From Anastatus disparis (Eukaryota; Arthropoda; Insecta; Hymenoptera; Eupelmidae), in the NCBI GenBank assembly GCA_017163975.1, contig JAFFSR010000347.1, forward strand, positions 1,972,001 to 2,036,000: a stretch of DNA of 64,000 nucleotides, read 5' to 3'. Positions within the stretch are counted from its first letter, which is position 1, and every line of letters starts with the position of its first letter. The position numbers and the translations under genes were made by a program. The notes under the pieces were generated by a model that was not told where the DNA came from, did not search any database, and worked only from the letters and a program-made list of their open reading frames with translations. Of the stretch, positions 44,437-55,665 are shown one piece after another.

Positions 44437-45178
44437 AGAAGAAAAAATGAATACTTTCATTATTCTCGAAGAATATAAAACTAATAATATATGTGATACA
44501 ATTTATAAAGATATAAACAACAATTACAATTTTTCTAAAAATGTTATTTTAACTTCACATAATGAAGATGTAAACATTTTAAATAATAAAATATTAGAAT
44601 GAATTGATGGTGAAATGATAACTTATTACAGTATAGATCATGCAACTTATAAGGGCGTTGATCAAACTGATGAAAATATTCATTTAAATTGTCCTATTGA
44701 AATGTTAAATAATATTAGAGAAGGATTACCTCCTTACGAAATTAAATTAAAGATTAACGCAATTATAATGTTAATTAGAAATCTTAGTATAACTGATGGA
44801 TTATGTAATGGAACTAGATTAAAAATAACTAAATTATTTAAATTTAATATAGAAGCTGAGATTATTACAGGAGAAAATGAAGGAAAGAAAGTTTTTATAC
44901 CAAAAATAACTTTAAGTAAAAATGAATCGTCTTCTTTGCCTTTTATTTTACACAGAAAACAATTTCCTATAGTGTTAGAATTTGCAATAACTATTAATAA
45001 GTCAAAAGGACAAAGTTTTGAAAATATAGGTATATATATTAAAAAACCATTATTTTCACATGGTCAGCTATATGTCGCACTTTCAAGATGTAAAAATAAA
45101 AAAAATATATATATTCAAAATGAATTAGATAATAAAAATGAAATTAAAAACATAGTTTGGAAAGAAATATTAAAATAA
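44437..45178 (+). pseudogene. Pif1-type helicase, C-terminal half (Helitron-like)
   Basis: A DNA helicase fragment. It follows an acceptor (TTCAATATAG at 44436) and covers ILTSHNEDVNILNNKIL, one stop (TGA at 44600, in a position where relatives read N-x-I-D-G), then IDGEMITYYSIDHA, NIREGLPPYEI, DGLCNGTRLKI, EAEIITGENEGKKVFIPKIT, ITINKSKGQSFENIGIYI and LFSHGQLYVALSRC. These are the domain-2 motifs V and VI region of the Pif1/Helitron superfamily 1 helicases. The Walker motifs and any Rep nuclease are missing. The MEW gene follows on the same strand after 163 bp with a (TA)n tract, and a Helitron-type 3' end follows at 48245. Confidence 0.8.
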
Positions 45179-45260
45179 TAATTTATATAATTTAATTATT
45201 TATATTAATTGTTTATATAATTTAATTATTATTGTTTAAAGGTATCGTATTTATAAAATT

Positions 45261-45272
45261 CATATATATATA

Positions 45273-45326
<54 letters not shown>
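45261..45326. repeat. (TA)n microsatellite
   Basis: Between the helicase and the MEW gene. Confidence 0.95.
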
Positions 45327-45327
<1 letters not shown>

Positions 45328-45341
45328 AAACACATAACAAA

Positions 45342-45632
45342 ATGGAATGGAATGCAAGTGAAGGTAGATACGTTATTATTGATAATGTAAATGATCAAGA
45401 AATGATGGATAGTTTAAATGATAACATTGAAGATTATTTAAATTATGAGGAAGAGTATGAATATTACTTAGAAAATCTTGCTGATAATAATAGTTCAGAT
45501 AATACTGAAATATCTATTTTAAATAATATAATAAATTCATATATTGGTGAAGATAATGAAAAAGTAGAATTTCATAATTGGAAACAAGTACCAGAATATT
45601 ATAAATATTACGCTAATAAAATTATAGAATAA
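45342..45632 (+). CDS. MEW small acidic protein, intact (96 aa)
   Basis: An intact 96-codon frame beginning MEWNASEGRYVIIDN, then acidic DYLNYEEEYEYYLENL, then NNIINSYIGEDNEKVEFHNW and YYKYYANKIIE. No membrane segment, signal or metal-binding motif is seen, and the family is unknown to me. The same blocks occur in the broken copy at 13858-14241, again directly downstream of the helicase on the same strand. Conservation at protein level between two diverged element copies suggests it was under selection as an element gene. Its role is unknown. Confidence 0.6.
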   Translation: MEWNASEGRYVIIDNVNDQEMMDSLNDNIEDYLNYEEEYEYYLENLADNNSSDNTEISILNNIINSYIGEDNEKVEFHNWKQVPEYYKYYANKIIE

Positions 45633-45670
45633 AAAATAACATTACATAAACCAATAAATGAATTTTATCT

Positions 45671-47380
45671 TGTAACGGTAATTTACTACACGTTACAAAA
45701 GAAATTAGATTTTTTAATTCCAATTTAACTTTAACTAAGTCTATGTATTTTTGTTAGAATACGGAGCTGCTAGAATTTATATTAATTATGATGAACTAAC
45801 AACAACTCCGGCAAAGCTAGTTAGTATGTTAGATTGATGTGCGACGAAGCATTTTTCCATCAGCTCGTCGCTGCGCGTCTCTCTCTCTCTCTCTTACCTG
45901 ATCGAAAGAAGCGATGCCGCTAGCACAGTTCTCCTTCGTGAGGCAGGTTCCAAAATACGTTATATTAAAATATATGATATTACGTAATAAAATAATTTAT
46001 AACTGCTCACAAGGACCGCGGAGGCGTCGGAGTAATTAACGGGAAATATATATTTTATATTAAATATAGTCAGGCAATAGAAATCAATATGAAGCACGGT
46101 TTAATAGAAAATAGAATTAATTTATTACAAGAAAAATATAAACATAATAAAATAAAGTATGAATTTAACGAGAATGAAATAATATAATATATGAAATGTA
46201 ATGTACGCGTCTAATGAGAGAGTGAGCAAAGGGAGGGCGCGTCGCGAACTAAATAGTACTCGCTTATGACGCTGATCGGTTATATCACCGATGATACAAT
46301 ATGCCCGAACAAGTATCTCTCGAGGAAGAGACACTTGGATGTCGCCCAGTATAATTATACTTACAATAACGCACTGGCCAGCTTACACTAATTACCTACG
46401 TGCACGTAGATGACGCTCGCCCGTTATTGTAGCTTCTCCCCTGTACGTAACCAATACGTAGATGCTCTAGACTAGGTCGGTGGAAGACGTCTCTTCCCGA
46501 TCCTGGAATTCCGCTGAGCTCTGCCAACGTGGTTGCCTGGACGTAGATCGGTGGAATCCTATACACGCCAACCAACGTATTTGCTGGCACTTAAGAAGGG
46601 GCCGAACTATCTGTCTTTGTCTAATAGCATTTTTCATCATTTATGTAAACACTATCTGGTTACAACAAGAAAAAAATAGCAGCCCCCGCTAGATATTAGT
46701 ATAATTAGTAAATTTTTTAATAACAACCAAATTTTTTACCGCATAGTTTTTGACTAATTAGAGACCTACTAGCAATCTAGAATATAACCTATCTTTTTTT
46801 GGTAGGTCTCTAATTATTCAAAAACTACGCAGTGAAAAAATTTGGTTGTTATTACAAAATTTACTTATTATACTAATATCTAGCGGGGGCTGCTATTTTT
46901 TTCTTGTTATACCGGATAGTGTTTACATAAATAATGAAAAACGCCATTAGACAAAGACAGATAGTTCGGCCCCTTCTTAATGGCTGACCGCTAAGACGCG
47001 CGAAAAGCGGTCAAGCAAAACTCTACAGAAAGAATTTCTGAGAGTGGCAACTTGCAAATATAATATAATACGCAAGTCGGTATAAACTCATGACTTTTAC
47101 TTAAGACAACGTTTCGCGTTATTAATTGCGAAGTTAGTCTAACGTATTATAGGACCACGTGGCGAAATATTTTAACAAGCACAGCGCGGCTTAGGTTTCG
47201 TGCTAACGCAACGGTAGCCGGAAACTCTCTGAAGCGCCTCGCGGCCGGCGAGCTTCTCTCTCGCGTGCCGATCGTCAAGATACGCACTTCTTTATTCGTC
47301 TTAGACGAGATATATGACCGAGCGTTTATCCAATATTAATACCTAAGCGCGCAAGATTCAAACGGTATAATACCGTTACA
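45671..47380 (-). mobile_element. Solo LTR of the 6136-13554 family
   Basis: The reverse complement starts TGTAACGGTATTATACCG and ends like the 1.34-kb LTRs. ATCT is duplicated at 45667-45670 and 47381-47384, so this is a separate insertion. It is more diverged than the pair at 6136 and 12214. It contains the TTAA-flanked foldback at 46595-46976. The ORFs here are LTR shadows. Confidence 0.9.
46595..46976. mobile_element. TTAA-flanked foldback, copy 2
   Basis: 382 bp, nearly identical to 36938-37318, flanked by TTAA at 46591-46594 and 46977-46980. The two LTRs at 6538-6541 and 12616-12619 carry the matching empty site with a single TTAA. Confidence 0.95.
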
Positions 47381-47384
47381 ATCT

Positions 47385-48200
47385 AAATCAAAATTACGAA
47401 ATATATTCAAGATATTTATTGAACATTGCACACATTTAAAAAAAAATATTATGATATATTTTTTTAAATTTATTAATTATTTAAATTATAAATTTAATAT
47501 TTTTATGAAATGTTTAATATTTTATTAAGATTAAATTTTATGAAAAAAATTTTGATATATTTCTTAAATTTAAAATTAAGTAAAAAGATATCAAACAGGA
47601 ATTATAACAAAATAATCCTTTAAATCTTAAATATCTTAATTATACATTTAAATATATCAAACATTATGTTGAATTAATATAATAAAATAATTAAAAAAAT
47701 TTTTTTTTAATATTTAATGTAATATTCACATAAAATATTAAACATTATATAAAATTATTAATAATTAATAATTGAAAAAATTTTGATATATTTATAAAAT
47801 GTAAGATTAAGAAAAAAGATATCAAACAGGAATAATAACAAAATAATCCTATAAATCTTCAAAAACTTAAGTATACATTTAAATATTGAATAATTTTACT
47901 AAAAAATTTATGATTCCACAATGATAAAAATCTAAAAGATTTAGAATGTAAGGTCGTGTAAAAACCAGCTTAATCTATATATTATGAATAATGATTAAAA
48001 TTTATTAATAATTTTTTTCAGATATTTTACATAAATAATTAATATTTTTTTTTTTTTCATGTTTCTATGTTAATAATAAAAATTTAATAAAAAATGTACA
48101 ATTATATAATATTATGTATAATATAAAAATATATTATAAAAAAAAATTGTTTATATAAAACAATGCATAAGTGTTACATTTTATATTGATATGATAACTA
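47385..48200. other. AT-rich element interior, no gene seen
   Basis: Lies between the solo LTR and the Helitron-type end. A segment near 47565-47640 (AAAGATATCAAACAGGAAT) is repeated near 47815-47870. Confidence 0.5.
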
Positions 48201-48204
48201 TAAT

Positions 48205-48244
48205 GGGGGTTATCGAGTGGAACGAGCAGGGGGTACCCCCCCTA

Positions 48245-48245
<1 letters not shown>
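48205..48245 (+). mobile_element. Helitron-type 3' terminus, copy 2
   Basis: GGGGGTTATCGAG and CGAGCAG, hairpin GGGGGTACCCCC (48229-48240), then CTAG at 48242-48245 and T, inside (TA)n. It matches the minus-strand end at 4811. Confidence 0.6.
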
Positions 48246-48280
<35 letters not shown>

Positions 48281-48284
<4 letters not shown>

Positions 48285-49802
48285 GTCTCTCTTATTTTCT
48301 AAACTTTAAAAAACCTTCTTTTTGAGATTAAAAATGTTCAAAGTTGAACCTTTTTTCGATTTTTGTGATTTTTGGTAATTTTTAACGTTTCCTAGCTCTA
48401 AGCGGAAGCATTTTTCGCCAAAGGCTTTTATATACTTTTTTCAGAAAATTTTCTGTGCGTTTCATAAATAATATTTCTAAAGTCGTATAAACTTATTAAC
48501 ATTGACATATGTCCAATCGGAACATTAAAATCTTAAAATGTTAAAGTTCGCTTCTTTCAATCAACACCAAAAAATTTATGAAGTCAACTCCTTTAATTAT
48601 TAATGTATTTGGATGTATCCTAGACCAGCAATGAAGCACTAACCTCTGCAAATAATTGAAATAGTTACAAAATTGTACAAAAAATGATAACGTAGTTTCT
48701 TAAATGAAGGGTTCGCCAGCTCCGATAGTCATAAAAAAATTTACGGAGATAGATTTTTTCAATAAAAAAGTTTTTCCGTTTATTTTAGGATAGGATCTTG
48801 GTTCTACTTTCTGATATAAAATAAATAGTAATTAAAGTATGCTAAAAATGATTAAGGGTTCACTCCTTCTGATAATGACTGAGAAATTTATGGAAATAGC
48901 TTCTTTTAGTACAAAAGTATTCACATATGTCCCAGCATAATAATAGAGCTTTATTCTTTGCTAACAATTAAAATAGTAGTTGAATCATACTAAAGTTCAT
49001 AAAAGTTGAATTTTTAGCAGAGAGTAGAGCTTGACTGCTGTTCTGGGATGTATGCGAATACTTACGTACTGAACAAAGCTATGTCCATGAATCACTTAGT
49101 GATTATTAGAGTTAAAGAACTCTTCATTGTAAGAGATAAGTAATCATTTTTAGCATAGTTTAATCACGATTCTTTCTTATCAGACAGTAGAACTACATTC
49201 GAAAAATTACATTAGCATTTTTTGTCTAATTTTACAACTATTATAATTTTTCGCAGAACTTGATTACTGTTCTAGGACACATGCAAATGCATTAGTAATA
49301 AGAAAAGTTATCTATTTTAATATTTAAGTGATAGTACAAGTGAAATCTTTTTTTTTCAATAAAAAAATGACGTTTTTTATTTTTAATTTTTGACCCATAG
49401 CACCTACTATTTTATAATCCATGCGTGATGTTGTTCAAAATCATCTGAAAAATCTATAAAAAAATTTCATCACGATACATTAAAAACTGTGAGACTAGTA
49501 GTATTTTAACTGTTGCCTCATACACCTCTAAGCTGAGCATCAATAAAAATATTACTAGTCCCACAGTTTTCAATATTTCACGCTGAAATTTTTTTTTATA
49601 GATTCTTCAGATGATTTTGAACATCACGCATGGATTATGTTGTAGGCGCTATGGGTCAAAAATTAAAAACAAAAAACGTCATTTTTAAAAAAAAACAAGA
49701 TTTTACTTGTACCCTTTCTTAAATTCGACATACGTCTATGAGACTTTTGCAATATTTTTCTCGAAATGTACAAAAAATTTCCTAAAAAAGAGCATACTCT
49801 AA
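48281..49802. mobile_element. Inverted-repeat element, 1.5 kb
   Basis: Ends TTAGAGTCTCTCTTATTTT and, inverted, GTTAGAGTATGCTCTTTTTT. An inner foldback at 49345-49705 (ATGACGTTTTTTATTTTTAA arms) is well preserved. No coding potential. Confidence 0.6.
49345..49705. repeat. Inner foldback
   Basis: Arms of about 150 bp, including TGACCCATAGC and GCTATGGGTCA and ATCCATGCGTGATG with its inverse. Confidence 0.85.
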
Positions 49803-50043
49803 CGAAAAATAATAAATTATGACAGTTAAAGAAATCTCAATATATCTGAATAGAACAGGATAACACGAAAGATAACAGAAATAAAATGAAGAAAAGTGGC
49901 CGGATTGAGACTTAAGACAACAGCTATTTACAGTTTTCTTCTGTTATTAATAGTTTTCTTCAGTTATCAACAGTTTTGTTCATCAAATATATTTCAAAAA
50001 GATAAAATAATTATTTTTTTTATAGAGAAAATTTTTTTTTATC

Positions 50044-50130
50044 ACAATGTTTGTCGCTTGAGCTAAAGTTGCCTAGGGCACGCAATGCGCGCCCAAGGTT
50101 GACTTCTGCTCAAGCGACAATCATTCTTTG
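50044..50130. repeat. Hairpin, TGTCGCTTGAGC arms
   Basis: TGTTTGTCGCTTGAGC and its inverse GCTCAAGCGACAATCA. The same sequence forms the centre of the foldback at 51902-52065. Confidence 0.65.
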
Positions 50131-50171
50131 AGATTCAAATTACACCTGAATAATCTGCCAAAGGACATAGA

Positions 50172-50583
50172 TGATTTTATGTCCAAAGTAGGCCGTATGA
50201 GAAACTATAACTTAATAATTGCATATTGGTAAAATATATCCATGTTTTTTCAATAATTTTTAAATTTAATTTTAGTTCTATTGATTTTTTCCATTGTTTC
50301 TTGAATTGACATTTCGTAATGAGTATAGCTGTTATCAAAGTGCGAGTCATTTTTCTTTTCACCTTGGTTCAATATGATTGCTCTTCCACCATATTAAACG
50401 AAACATAATAGTATCGGTGATGCTATATTGATTCCTCCTAAGACATATTGAAACTTAATATATTTCGGAAGGACATATAAATCTTGTATAGAGTCGAGCA
50501 GCGCGTGAGAGACATATGCGACACCAATACCAATTGAGCATGCTCTCTAGATACTGATGCGAATACGCCCAACGAGGACATAA
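50172..50583. mobile_element. MITE family 'TTATGTCC', copy 2
   Basis: Starts TTTATGTCCAAAGTAGGCCGTATG and ends CAACGAGGACATAA. Colinear with 32993-33413. Confidence 0.75.
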
Positions 50584-50606
50584 TATTAATATTATATATA
50601 TATTAT

Positions 50607-50813
<207 letters not shown>

Positions 50814-50829
50814 CATGCATATACATATA

Positions 50830-51222
50830 TGTTTGCTAAATTATAAACACTAAACTTATTGACAAGAAATGCAAGGCAAAACAAAAAGAACACTGCACGC
50901 CTTAAAGACGAAACAAGGAACTCACTTTATTGAAACAAAGAATAACTCGAAGAGTACACAAAAAAAATAGATAATAGAAAAAAGAGAAGCACTGAAAAGT
51001 TGTAGACAAAGACACAGACACACCGGCGAAGGACTCGTTGTGCACCATCTAGTAGTCGGAGCTATACTGACTCGAGCGCCTGCGGTGTGGCTTTGTTTAT
51101 AGCGGCGAGCTCCCGATGGCGTCCGACGCCATAGAGAGAGAGAGGGTCTGCGCCAAGGCGGTGCGCGCACGGAAATTGGCGGCAAAAACGCACCGCGTCA
51201 TCAATTCGGACATTTCAGAACA
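50830..51222 (-). mobile_element. Solo LTR, 393 bp
   Basis: On the minus strand it runs TGTTCTGAAATGTCC to GCAAACA. It has CTATAAACA (TATA-like) and, further on, CAATAAAG (polyadenylation signal), the order expected of an LTR. ATATA flanks both sides (50825-50829 and 51223-51227), though in TA-rich sequence this is weak support. It is GC-rich relative to its surroundings. ORFs at 50922-51355 are not genes. Confidence 0.7.
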
Positions 51223-51534
51223 ATATATATACACATATACATATACACACAGTACCAGCACTTTTGCTCACCCTAGAGATAGATTGTTCATCAAAATAAA
51301 GTCTTATATCTTTAGAACGAATGATCGTTTCTTCAAAATCCAAAAAAAATTTTAAAGATTGGTGAAAAATGTTTGAAATGAAATAAATCTGTTATGATAA
51401 AAATCATGTTCTAATTTTTTATAGCGATATAAAAAAATTTTTTTTGCTAATTTCTTATGTGTAAATAAATTGTATGCCATTTTGATAAAAATCATGATAT
51501 CGAATACAAAATTAAATGAGTTATGACTCCAATG

Positions 51535-51888
51535 GACGTCTTTCAATAAATTTAATTTTAGTTCTATCGATTTTTTCTTTTGTTTCTTAGAATGACATTT
51601 CGTAATGTGTATAGCTGTTGTCGAAGCGCGAGTCATTTATGCCTCTATCCTCCTTTTAATATGATTTCTTTTTCAATATATTAAACGAATCATAATAGCA
51701 TCAGTGATGCTATTATGATTCGTGATGATATTGATTCATCCTGAGGCATATTGATACTCTATATGTCTCAGGAAGACATATAAATCTTGTATAGAGACAA
51801 GCAGTGTGCGAGAGATATATGCGATGCCAATACCAATTGAGCATGCTCTTTAGATACTGATACGAGTACGGGCTACGAGGTCATAAAT
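51535..51888. mobile_element. MITE family 'TTATGTCC', copy 3 (5' truncated)
   Basis: Shares TTTAGTTCTATCGATTTTTTC, GAGTATAGCTGTT-like and GCATGCTCTTTAGATACTGA with the other copies and ends CTACGAGGTCATAA. Its left end is missing. Confidence 0.65.
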
Positions 51889-51901
51889 ATATATCAGTTA
51901 T

Positions 51902-52065
51902 ATACGTAACTTGGGAGTACGAAGAATGAATACAGACGAGACTAAAGTGCTTGTCGCTCGAGGGCAGGCGAAGCGCGCCCGAGACTGTATACTGCTCAAG
52001 CGACAGGTACTTTAGTCAAGCCTGGATTCAGAATCCTTCGTACTCCCAAGTTACGTATATAAGTT
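51902..52065. mobile_element. Foldback, 164 bp
   Basis: Arms ATATACGTAACTTGGGAGTA... and inverse, with GTCGCTCGAG and GCTCAAGCGAC at the centre. Confidence 0.8.
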
Positions 52066-52283
52066 TATGTCGTTGTAGGCCGTACGAGGAACATTAAAAA
52101 TGATTTTTTTAAATTAATGATGTATATTGTATTGAAAATAAGTAAATTATGTCATTATTTACTCATTTTGCTTTCTCATAGAGAAAGCATTGTATTGAAA
52201 AAAAATTTTTTTCCATTTTTTCATTAATTTGTACATAGTTGAACTCGGTGAGTCAAAAAAAGTGGTTTTTAGAAAGTGTGTGC

Positions 52284-52318
<35 letters not shown>
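52284..52318. repeat. (TG)n microsatellite
   Basis: GTGTGT run at the start of the satellite-like array. Confidence 0.95.
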
Positions 52319-52320
<2 letters not shown>

Positions 52321-52339
52321 AATTCAGTTAGTAAACTGT

Positions 52340-54400
52340 ATCTCGAGAACTACTCGATGGATTTGCTTTTAATTTTGCATGAAATTTAGTTTTGTGACTA
52401 ACTTGCAGGGAAGCTATTAATGATTGGTTCTTTTAGCGTAGTTTTCATTTTAAAGTTTAAAAAAAAAAAAAAATCGAGTTTTCGTTTTTTGGTTTTTTTT
52501 TTGTTTACTACTCGATGAATTTGCTTCAAAATTTGCATGGAATTTATTTGTCATTGCCCGGATAAAATAAATTTTTAAAAACTGATTTTCTTAGCTTAGT
52601 TTTAATTTTAGAGCATTTTGGAATAAAAAAAAAATGTTTCTATTTATTAAGCCAATAAAATCTTAAAAACTACTCGATGGATTTACTTCAAATTTTCCAT
52701 ACGATTCAATTTTTTGATGAACTGGTGCGGAAGCTATTGAGAATTTGTTTTTTTAGCGTAGTTTTTTTTAAGAATCATTTTAAGAATTTTAAAAAAATTT
52801 CGATTTTTCATTTTTTTTGTATTTTACGTAAACTACTCGAAGAATTTGTTCGAAAATTTGTATGAAACTTAATTTCGACTGCCAAAAGTATAAAAAATTT
52901 TGTAAGCTAATTTTTTTAGCGCACTTTTAATTTTAGAGCATTTTTAAAATATTTTAAAAAATCTTTATTAAAAATTTTTTTCTATTTTACGAAAATCATT
53001 TGATAGATTTGCTCCAAAATTTGTATGCGATTAATTCGCTACTGTCTGAAGAAAACAAGCTTTGGAAAACTAATTTTCTCAGAGCAGTTTTAATTTTAGA
53101 GCACTTTGAAAATTTTCAAAAAAATTTTTATTTTTCATTTATTTTCTTTTTTGCGTTAACCATACTACAAATTTTCTCCAAAATTTTTATACAATTTATT
53201 CGCTATTGTCTGGAAAAGATAAGCTTTTGAAAACTAATTTTCTTAGTGTGGTTACAATTTTAGAGAATTTTAAAGATTTAAAAAAAAATTTCGATTCTTT
53301 TCTTATTTTTTTTTATTCTACGCAAAGTACTCGATAGATTTGTTCTAAAAATTGCAGGGAAATTATTTGCGACTGCCAAAAGAAGGGAAATTTTCAAAAA
53401 TTAATTTTCATAGTGTAGTTTTAATTTTAGAGCATTTTTAAAATTTTGAAAAAGAAATTTTGAAAAGAAAATGTTATTTATTTAACCAGTTAGATCTCAA
53501 AAATTACTCGATGGATTTGCTTCAAATTTTGTATACCATCTATGGCTGATTCCATTCAGATTCATGCAGGCTGTCACTGATCGAATTTTTTTTTTCTTCT
53601 AAAAAAACTAAAAAAAAATATAGTTTTTGAGAAAATCGTGTTTGAAAAAAATCGCTTTTTTTCGGTTTTTCGTAAATAACTCAGTAAGATCAAATTGTAT
53701 TACAAAAATCGAGATTGCATTTTGAACTAGATAAAATTCCGCACACTTTTGTTAAAAGAACGCCCAAAAAGGTTAAAAATTGACGGAGCCATAGTCATTT
53801 AAAAGTAGAGGTTCATTTTCAATTTTTGAATTTTCGTTTTTACATCTAACACTAGAATTGCTGTAGTAAAAAAAAATTTTTTTGAGCGTTCTACAAGGTA
53901 AATTTTATCTTTATATACATAATAGAAGGTATTTTTATTACCTAGAAGAAAAAAAAAATTCGATCAGTGACGGCCTGCATGAATCTGAATGGAATCAGCC
54001 CTATGTTTTTGTATAACTAGGCGGGAAGCTATTGAAAATTTGTATTCATAGGGTATTTTTTTTTATAGAGCCATTTTAAGAATTTGAACAAATTTTCGAT
54101 TTTTAATTTTTTTTTTGTATTTGACGTAAGTTAATTGATGAATTTGCTTTGAAATTTCCATGGGAATAATTTGCATCTGCCAAAAGAAGGATAACTTTTA
54201 TAAACCAATCTTTTTAGCTTAGTTTTCATTTTAGAAAATTAAAAAAATTTTCTTAAAAAATTTTCATATTTCAGTTTTTTTTTCATTTTACGTAAAGTAC
54301 TCGATAGAATTGCTCTAAAATTTGTATACAAGTTATTTGCTACTGTCTTTATAAACCAAGTTTAAAAAAATAATTTTTTTAGCGTAGCTTTCTGATCACT
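52340..54400 (+). repeat. Satellite-like array, about 160-bp monomer
   Basis: About eleven diverged monomers with a start like ACTACTCGATGGATTTGCTTCAAAATTTG and a middle like AGCGTAGTTTTAATTTTAGAGC, at about 52352, 52510, 52672, 52832, 52990, 53160, 53328, 53506, 54130 and 54298. A foldback at 53544-54000 interrupts it. ORFs at 52677-52865 and 53000-53230 come from the monomers. Confidence 0.8.
53544..54000. mobile_element. Foldback inserted in the array
   Basis: 457 bp with ends GGCTGATTCCATTCAGATTC on both sides, inverted, and CTAT duplicated at 53540-53543 and 54001-54004. Confidence 0.85.
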
Positions 54401-54892
54401 TCTTCTGATTTCTGAGTTACTCTTGAAAATTTATAATAGTACTACTGATTTAGATGTTGACTTGTATTATTACATTCAATAAAGTATTTAAATATAATCA
54501 TTATTAAATATTATAAATTAAATTGTTTTTTAATAAATGGAAAAAATATTTGAAGAAGAAGAAGAAAATTAGAGTAAGAAGAAGAAAACATTACAGATAT
54601 TAATAATTACGAAGTTGAACAAGTAAAAAAAACGCTCACTCAAATATATCTATAATACATTTCTCTCTCTCGCCATTAACGTAATAATAAATCTATCAGT
54701 TTATTTTAATTATCATCTTGTTAATTTAATTACCGTCACTAAAATTGAAAACTTGGATTTACTAAGCTTAGTCGTGATAAAAAGATATCCACAAGATAAT
54801 AAATCATTAACGTGAAAACGTAACTATATATTAAAAAATGAATTTTTCAATTATATTTTAATAAGTCAGAAAAGGTTTTGTAACATTTATAG
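54401..54892. other. No gene seen
   Basis: AT-rich. AGAAGAAGAAGAAAA near 54555 recurs in part near 55160. It ends in a possible acceptor (ACATTTATAG at 54892). Confidence 0.5.
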
Positions 54893-55092
54893 GATATAAT
54901 GTTATCGATGATAATACTTGTATTTCATTGGATAAAATATAGTGGTTAACATTCAAATTAACCTTATTGAATTATAATTTTAGTGATACAGAAAGAGTAC
55001 CAGCATCGTGCCAATATGCTCATTTATTGGCATTTACCTATTTAAAATTTAGTTAAAAAATCTCTTTCAATGTTGAAAGCAATTTGTTGTAA
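54893..55092 (+). pseudogene. PIWI/AGO3-type last exon, broken
   Basis: PIWI-clade Argonaute proteins use small RNAs to silence transposons. The frame reads YNVIDDNTCISLDKI, stop, WLTFKLTLLNYNFSDTERVP then ASCQYAHLLAF. It ends with a frame continuing through a second stop (55054) to TAA at 55090-55092. The pattern YNV-x-DN-x-x-L-S-x-D-K-I-x-x-LT-x-x-L and RVPA-x-CQYAH-x-LAF is the C-terminal end of the PIWI domain. The usual W-S-G before RVPA is F-S-D. It follows a possible acceptor at 54892. No upstream exons are seen, and two in-frame stops mean it is not functional. Confidence 0.75.
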
Positions 55093-55199
55093 AGTTGCTA
55101 TAAACATGAACTGTAAGTTTGAAGAATTACCTTGATTAAATAATAATTCATAGTGATAGTGCTGAAGAAGAAAAAATTACAGATATTAATATAAGAATG

Positions 55200-55665
55200 C
55201 GTGCGATTCAAAGATAAGAATAAACGCGCAAACTTGCAGCAAAATCGAAGCAGTCTTCCGTAAGAATATTACAGCAGCAATTTACTACAGAATTACATAA
55301 GAAAGACATAAGTTAAGTGCAATTATATGACGAGAATAAACGCGCAAACTTGCAGCAGAATCGAAGCAGTCTTCCGTAAGAATATTACAGCAGCAATTTA
55401 CTACAGAATTACATAAGAAAGACATAAGTGCAATTATATGACGAGAATAAACGCGCAAACTTGCAGCAGAATCGAAGCAGTCTTCCGTAAGAATGTTGCA
55501 GCAGCACTTTACCCCAGAATTACACAAGTATGACATAAGTTGAGCGAAATTAAATGACGAGAATAAACACGCAAACTTGCAGCAGAATTGAAGCAGTCTT
55601 CCGTAAGAACCTTGCAGCAGCACTTTACCCCAGAATTAGATAAGAATTACATAAGTCAAGTGCAA
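55200..55665. repeat. Tandem array, 111-116 bp unit
   Basis: Four copies starting GAATAAACGCGCAAACTTGCAG at 55218, 55334, 55445 and 55561. The reverse frame stays open across copies (55285-55623) because of the repeat, and looks like a by-product. Confidence 0.9.

Noticed and set aside
51116..51355. Arg/Ala-rich ORF in GC-rich sequence
   Set aside because: Lies across a solo LTR with TATA and polyadenylation signals on the opposite strand.
55285..55623. 112-codon Cys-rich ORF
   Set aside because: Follows a 113-bp tandem repeat; no start or composition supporting a gene.
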